Shown piece by piece: positions 3,944 through 6,774 of a stretch of 6,774 nt of DNA; positions within the stretch are counted from its first letter, which is position 1; each line of letters opens with the position of its first letter. The translations under genes were made by a program, and so were the position numbers. Origin of the DNA: Candidatus Doudnabacteria bacterium (lineage in GTDB: Bacteria > Patescibacteriota > Doudnabacteria > UBA920); contig JAEUSE010000053.1 in NCBI GenBank assembly GCA_016788805.1, positions 1 to 6,774 of the forward strand, read 5' to 3'. The notes under the pieces are model-generated. The model worked only from the letters and a program-made list of their open reading frames with translations, made no database searches and was not told where the DNA came from.

Positions 3944-6187
3944 ATGTTAGAGAAAAAACAGATTAGCTGTACAGTCGGCAATCAAGAAATTAGTTTTGAA
4001 ACCGGGCGCATGGCTCGTCAGGCCGATGCTGCCGTGCTTGCTCGCCAAGGCGATACCGTGGTACTAGCGACGGTGGTTATGAGTGAGAAAGCCCGGGAGG
4101 GGATGAATTATTTTCCACTTTTGGTGGATTATGAGGAGCGGTTATACGCGGCGGGAAAAATAAAGGGCAGCCGTTGGATAAAGCGTGAAGGCCGGGCAAC
4201 CGATGATGCCATTTTGACCGGTCGAGTCATTGACCGTACGCTCCGTCCACTGTTTAAAGACGGGATGCGCAACGATGTACAGGTAGTGGCGACGGTTTTG
4301 TGTGTAGACGGCGAAAACGACCCGGATATGCTAGCAGTTACCGCAGCCAGTATGGCCATAACTATTTCCGGTATTCCATTTGACGGTCCGGTTGCCGCAG
4401 TTCGGGTAGGCAAAATTGACGGGGAGTACGTGATAAACCCCACTCATGAACAGCGCCAAAAAAGCGTGATGGAGCTGGTGGTTTCCGGAACCGGTGAGTA
4501 CATAATGATGATTGAGGCGGGTGCCCAACTGGTTACAGAAGAGGAAATTATTGAAGGAGTAGCTTTTGCTCAGCCCTATTTGGCCACCCTTGCCAAAATT
4601 CAGTTGGACTTTAAGGCACAAATAGGTAAACCGGAACGGGTTGGGACGTATGTGCTGCCGAACGATGCCTTAATGGCTAAGGTAAAAGAGTTGTTGACCC
4701 CCGAACTCATTGAAGCTGCTGTGTACGTGCGAAGCAAAGAGGTTCGCGAAGGACATATTAACGAGCTTATTAAAAGTACTTTAGAGCAGGTAAAAATTGC
4801 CTTCCCCGAAGGTATTGAAGGTGTGAACTTAGAACGCGAAGTGAACGAGTGCATTGATAAAGTACTTAAGAAATACCAGCAAAAGCAAATACTCGAACAC
4901 GAGCGTCGTGTAGACGGCCGCAGGTTGGACGAAACCCGAGAAATTACCTGCGAAGTCGGTGTGCTGCCGCGTACGCATGGTTCGGCGCTGTTTACGCGTG
5001 GTGAGACCCAGGTACTTTCTGTGGTCACGCTTGGTAGCAAGAGTGACGAACAGATTTTAGACGGTATAGAAGACCCAGTCGACGGTACCTCCAAGCGATA
5101 TATTCACCACTACAATATGCCTGGCTACAGCGTGGGCGAAGTGGCGCCTTTGAGGGGTCCCGGTCGCCGGGAAATTGGTCACGGTGCTTTGGCAGAAAAA
5201 GCCATAGAAGCCTCCGGTGTATTGCCCAAGCAGGAAGATTTTCCTTACACTATGCGTCTAGTGAGCGAGGCTATTGCTTCTAACGGGTCCACCTCCATGG
5301 CTTCTACCTGTGGCAGCAGCCTTGCCCTGATGGACGCCGGTGTGCCCATTGCCGATGTTATCGGCGGTGTGGCCATGGGTTTGGTGATGGACGAGTCCAA
5401 CCCTTCCAACTTTAAAGTTCTAACCGATATTGCCGGTATAGAAGATTTTAACGGCCACATGGACTTTAAAGTTACCGGTAATGAAAAAGGTGTGAGCGCC
5501 ATGCAGATGGACATTAAAGTAAAAGGTTTAACCCCGGAAATTTTGGCTAAGGCTATTATGCAGGCTAAACCTGGTCGCATGTTTATTATCGGCAAAATGA
5601 AAGAAGCCTTGCCTGCGCCGCGTGCGGAACTTTCCAAGTACGCACCGCGCATTACGAGCTTCTTTATTAAGCCGGACAAAATTCGTGAAGTTATCGGTAC
5701 CGGTGGTAAAGTTATTAACGCTATTATTGCCGCAACCGGTGTAAAAATTGATATAGAAGACAGCGGACAGGTGATGGTGGTGTCTACGGACGCTGCTGCT
5801 GCTGAAAAAGCCGTGCAGTGGATTCAAAATATTGTGAAAGAAGTTGAACCTGGTGAAGTATATGAAGGTAAAGTAACGCGCTTGATGGATTTTGGTGCGT
5901 TTGTGGAAGTGTTGCCCGGCAAAGAAGGGCTGGTGCACATTTCTCAACTGGCGAATTATCGCGTGAACCGAGTTGAAGACGTGGTAAATGTAGGGGATAC
6001 GCTTAAGGTGCAGGTAAGTGAAATAGATGACCAGGGTCGTATGAACTTAACCCACAAACCCTTTGCAGCAGCCCCAACACCTGAACAGTTGGCAGCGGCG
6101 GGTAGCGGCGGGTTTGAAGACCGCGGTCCTCGGCCTGCTCGTAGGCCTTTCTCTGGCGGCGGAGGTCGTCCTGGAGGCAGGCGGTAG
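3944..6187 (+). CDS. pnp: Polyribonucleotide nucleotidyltransferase (PNPase)
   Basis: Phosphorolytic 3'-to-5' exoribonuclease of RNA turnover, working as a trimer. From the ATG at 3944 it has 747 residues and the full domain order: RNase PH 1 (about 8-140), helical linker (about 235-315), RNase PH 2 (about 320-550), KH (about 570-630, GTGG loop at 585-588) and S1 (about 635-705). Catalytic-core motifs are intact: RYIHHYNMPGYSVGEV (385-400), RGPGRREIGHGALAEKA (404-420), STCGSS (454-459), and D501, D507 and K509, matching the metal/phosphate-site residues D486, D492 and K494 of the E. coli enzyme. After S1 comes a Gly/Arg/Pro-rich tail (717-747). A TTG at 3914 would add 10 residues; I chose the ATG because MLEKKQ is where family members start. 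No good Shine-Dalgarno precedes either. A strong terminator follows. Confidence 0.98.
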   Translation: MLEKKQISCTVGNQEISFETGRMARQADAAVLARQGDTVVLATVVMSEKAREGMNYFPLLVDYEERLYAAGKIKGSRWIKREGRATDDAILTGRVIDRTLRPLFKDGMRNDVQVVATVLCVDGENDPDMLAVTAASMAITISGIPFDGPVAAVRVGKIDGEYVINPTHEQRQKSVMELVVSGTGEYIMMIEAGAQLVTEEEIIEGVAFAQPYLATLAKIQLDFKAQIGKPERVGTYVLPNDALMAKVKELLTPELIEAAVYVRSKEVREGHINELIKSTLEQVKIAFPEGIEGVNLEREVNECIDKVLKKYQQKQILEHERRVDGRRLDETREITCEVGVLPRTHGSALFTRGETQVLSVVTLGSKSDEQILDGIEDPVDGTSKRYIHHYNMPGYSVGEVAPLRGPGRREIGHGALAEKAIEASGVLPKQEDFPYTMRLVSEAIASNGSTSMASTCGSSLALMDAGVPIADVIGGVAMGLVMDESNPSNFKVLTDIAGIEDFNGHMDFKVTGNEKGVSAMQMDIKVKGLTPEILAKAIMQAKPGRMFIIGKMKEALPAPRAELSKYAPRITSFFIKPDKIREVIGTGGKVINAIIAATGVKIDIEDSGQVMVVSTDAAAAEKAVQWIQNIVKEVEPGEVYEGKVTRLMDFGAFVEVLPGKEGLVHISQLANYRVNRVEDVVNVGDTLKVQVSEIDDQGRMNLTHKPFAAAPTPEQLAAAGSGGFEDRGPRPARRPFSGGGGRPGGRR

Positions 6188-6214
6188 ATAAGCGTAATTT
6201 AAATTAAATATTTG

Positions 6215-6242
6215 AAAAAGAGAGCTAATGCTCTCTTTTTTT
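6215..6242 (+). terminator. Intrinsic terminator after pnp
   Basis: AAAAAGAGAGC (6215-6225) pairs perfectly with GCTCTCTTTTT (6230-6240) across a TAAT loop, an 11-bp stem whose 3' arm runs into seven consecutive T residues. It ends the rpsO-pnp transcription unit 28 bp after the pnp stop. Confidence 0.92.
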
Positions 6243-6253
6243 GTATCTAAACA

Positions 6254-6282
6254 TTGACTTTTATGTATAAAGTTCGTCTAAT
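6254..6282 (+). promoter_or_regulatory. Consensus-like promoter for the secreted-protein gene
   Basis: TTGACT (6254-6259, 5 of 6) and TCTAAT (6277-6282, 5 of 6) are separated by exactly 17 bp, just downstream of the pnp terminator. The start would be near 6289, leaving a leader of about 120 nt before the ATG at 6410. It is the best overall promoter match in the window. Confidence 0.75.
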
Positions 6283-6288
6283 AAATAA

Positions 6289-6409
6289 CTTTTGGAGACT
6301 CCCACAGCGGGCTTCTCCTAGAGTAAAAACTCAATACCGCCAGTCATTGGCGGATACACATCAACATGGCTTGGCGTTCACCAGGCCACATCTTCCAATG
6401 GAGGGAGAT
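6289..6409 (+). promoter_or_regulatory. Multi-hairpin 5' leader (candidate cis-regulatory RNA)
   Basis: Consecutive hairpins fill the leader. A: GGAGA (6294-6298) with TCTCC (6314-6318) and inner CCC (6301-6303) with GGG (6309-6311). B: GAGT (6321-6324) with ACTC (6329-6332), loop AAAA. C: CCGCCA (6337-6342) with TGGCGG (6348-6353), perfect, loop GTCAT. D: TGGCTTGG (6367-6374) with CCAGGCCA (6381-6388), eight pairs with one G-U wobble. Finally CTTCC (6392-6396) can pair with GGAGG (6400-6404), covering part of the strong Shine-Dalgarno GGAGGGAG (6400-6407). I do not recognise a known riboswitch or leader class. The structures are seen; regulation is inferred. Confidence 0.45.
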
Positions 6410-6774
6410 ATGTTACGATTCATTCTTTCACTAAGCGTTGTGTTTTTTCTTCTGATTGGTGCGGCCGTGGCTCAGCAGCCGTCGAATCAGTATGTCGTCA
6501 AAGTTTCCGGTTGCGGAGCCGACCCGTTGGTTACTGTTCAATTTTCGGTCCCGCTCGTGGAAGTGGAGAAGAACAAAGACCGGCTTGTTGGAATTGACGG
6601 CGACACGGTCTGGCAATGTAGTTCAAAAATTTGCCACGACATTCAGGCGGGACTTGCCAAAACACCGGAGATTTTAGCCCCGGTAATTTCTTCGGATTCT
6701 GTATATCAAATTCAGTTTCGGATTAACAGCCTGATCGCTAAGGATCGCGAAACCGTTATTCTCGCGGTTGTGCG
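6410..6774 (+). CDS. Secreted protein of unknown function, N-terminal part
   Basis: The gene runs off the right edge; 121 codons are visible. It begins MLRFILSLSVVFFLLIGAAVAQQ: a short basic n-region, a hydrophobic core of about 15 residues, and a likely signal-peptidase I site after A21 (AVA before QQ). No lipobox cysteine follows, so it is exported rather than lipid-anchored. The mature part looks beta-rich (alternating patterns in NQYVVKVSG, VTVQFSVPLVEVE, SVYQIQFRI) and has cysteines at 35, 70 and 75. I do not recognise the domain. The start is set by the Shine-Dalgarno GGAGGGAG, whose GGAGG core ends 5 nt before the ATG. It has its own promoter and structured leader, separated from pnp by a terminator, so it begins a new transcription unit. 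A cell-surface or periplasm-like location is likely; function is unknown. Confidence 0.8.
   Translation, partial: MLRFILSLSVVFFLLIGAAVAQQPSNQYVVKVSGCGADPLVTVQFSVPLVEVEKNKDRLVGIDGDTVWQCSSKICHDIQAGLAKTPEILAPVISSDSVYQIQFRINSLIAKDRETVILAVV

Noticed and set aside
4129..5947. Minus-strand open frames opposite pnp
   Set aside because: Shadows of an intact PNPase gene; translations show no recognisable domain.
6366..6434. A 22-codon overlapping reading frame in the leader of the secreted-protein gene (ATG at 6366)
   Set aside because: No Shine-Dalgarno before it, it lies inside hairpin D, and there is no run of regulatory codons; probably chance.
6431..6677. Open frames on both strands overlapping the secreted-protein gene
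   Set aside because: The frame starting at 6410 has a strong Shine-Dalgarno, promoter and signal peptide; the others have none of these.
1..6774. CRISPR array, toxin-antitoxin pair or defence system
   Set aside because: No spaced direct repeats and no recognisable nuclease, toxin or antitoxin were seen; all sizeable frames are otherwise accounted for.
1..6774. Alternative genetic code with UGA read as an amino acid
   Set aside because: The DedA-like frame ends at TGA in the expected place, and the conserved Trp and Gly positions I could compare in the photolyase and PNPase fall in frame without internal UGA.

Overview
The window is a gene-dense bacterial segment using the standard bacterial code: TAA, TAG and TGA all end recognisable genes. 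Short intergenic gaps, a single Xer-type recombinase with no partner in view, minimal or absent ribosome-binding sites on some genes and a ribosomal/RNA-decay core suggest a Patescibacteria/CPR-like genome. That assignment is an inference from style (roughly 50-60% sure); no 16S rRNA or other decisive marker is present.

Layout, left to right. (1) 1-171: 3' end of a DedA/VTT-family membrane protein. (2) 200-1606: complete class II CPD photolyase. (3) 1714-1884: a 56-residue zinc-ribbon microprotein, too short for ordinary ORF calling, with a near-consensus promoter, a near-perfect Shine-Dalgarno and a strong terminator. (4) 1946-2941, minus strand: tyrosine recombinase of the XerC/XerD/XerA type with all catalytic residues. 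Its promoter/start region holds a dif-like inverted repeat (two 7-bp arms around a 6-bp spacer). (5) Divergent from it, 3092-6187: an rpsO - unknown 131-aa gene - pnp cluster. The rpsO leader folds into two hairpins, the second burying the ribosome-binding site, and a long hairpin separates the unknown gene from pnp. A perfect terminator follows pnp. (6) 6254-6774: a consensus promoter, a ~120-nt leader with several consecutive hairpins, and the start of a secreted protein of unknown function that runs off the window.

Functionally the window combines DNA repair (photolyase), chromosome-dimer resolution or site-specific recombination (Xer), translation (S15) and RNA turnover (PNPase). The rpsO-pnp pairing is the classic bacterial arrangement, here with an unrecognised gene inserted. 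I see no CRISPR array, insertion sequence, tRNA or rRNA. The most interesting features are non-coding: the dif-like site at the xer gene, the rpsO leader, the hairpin before pnp, and the multi-hairpin leader at the right edge.
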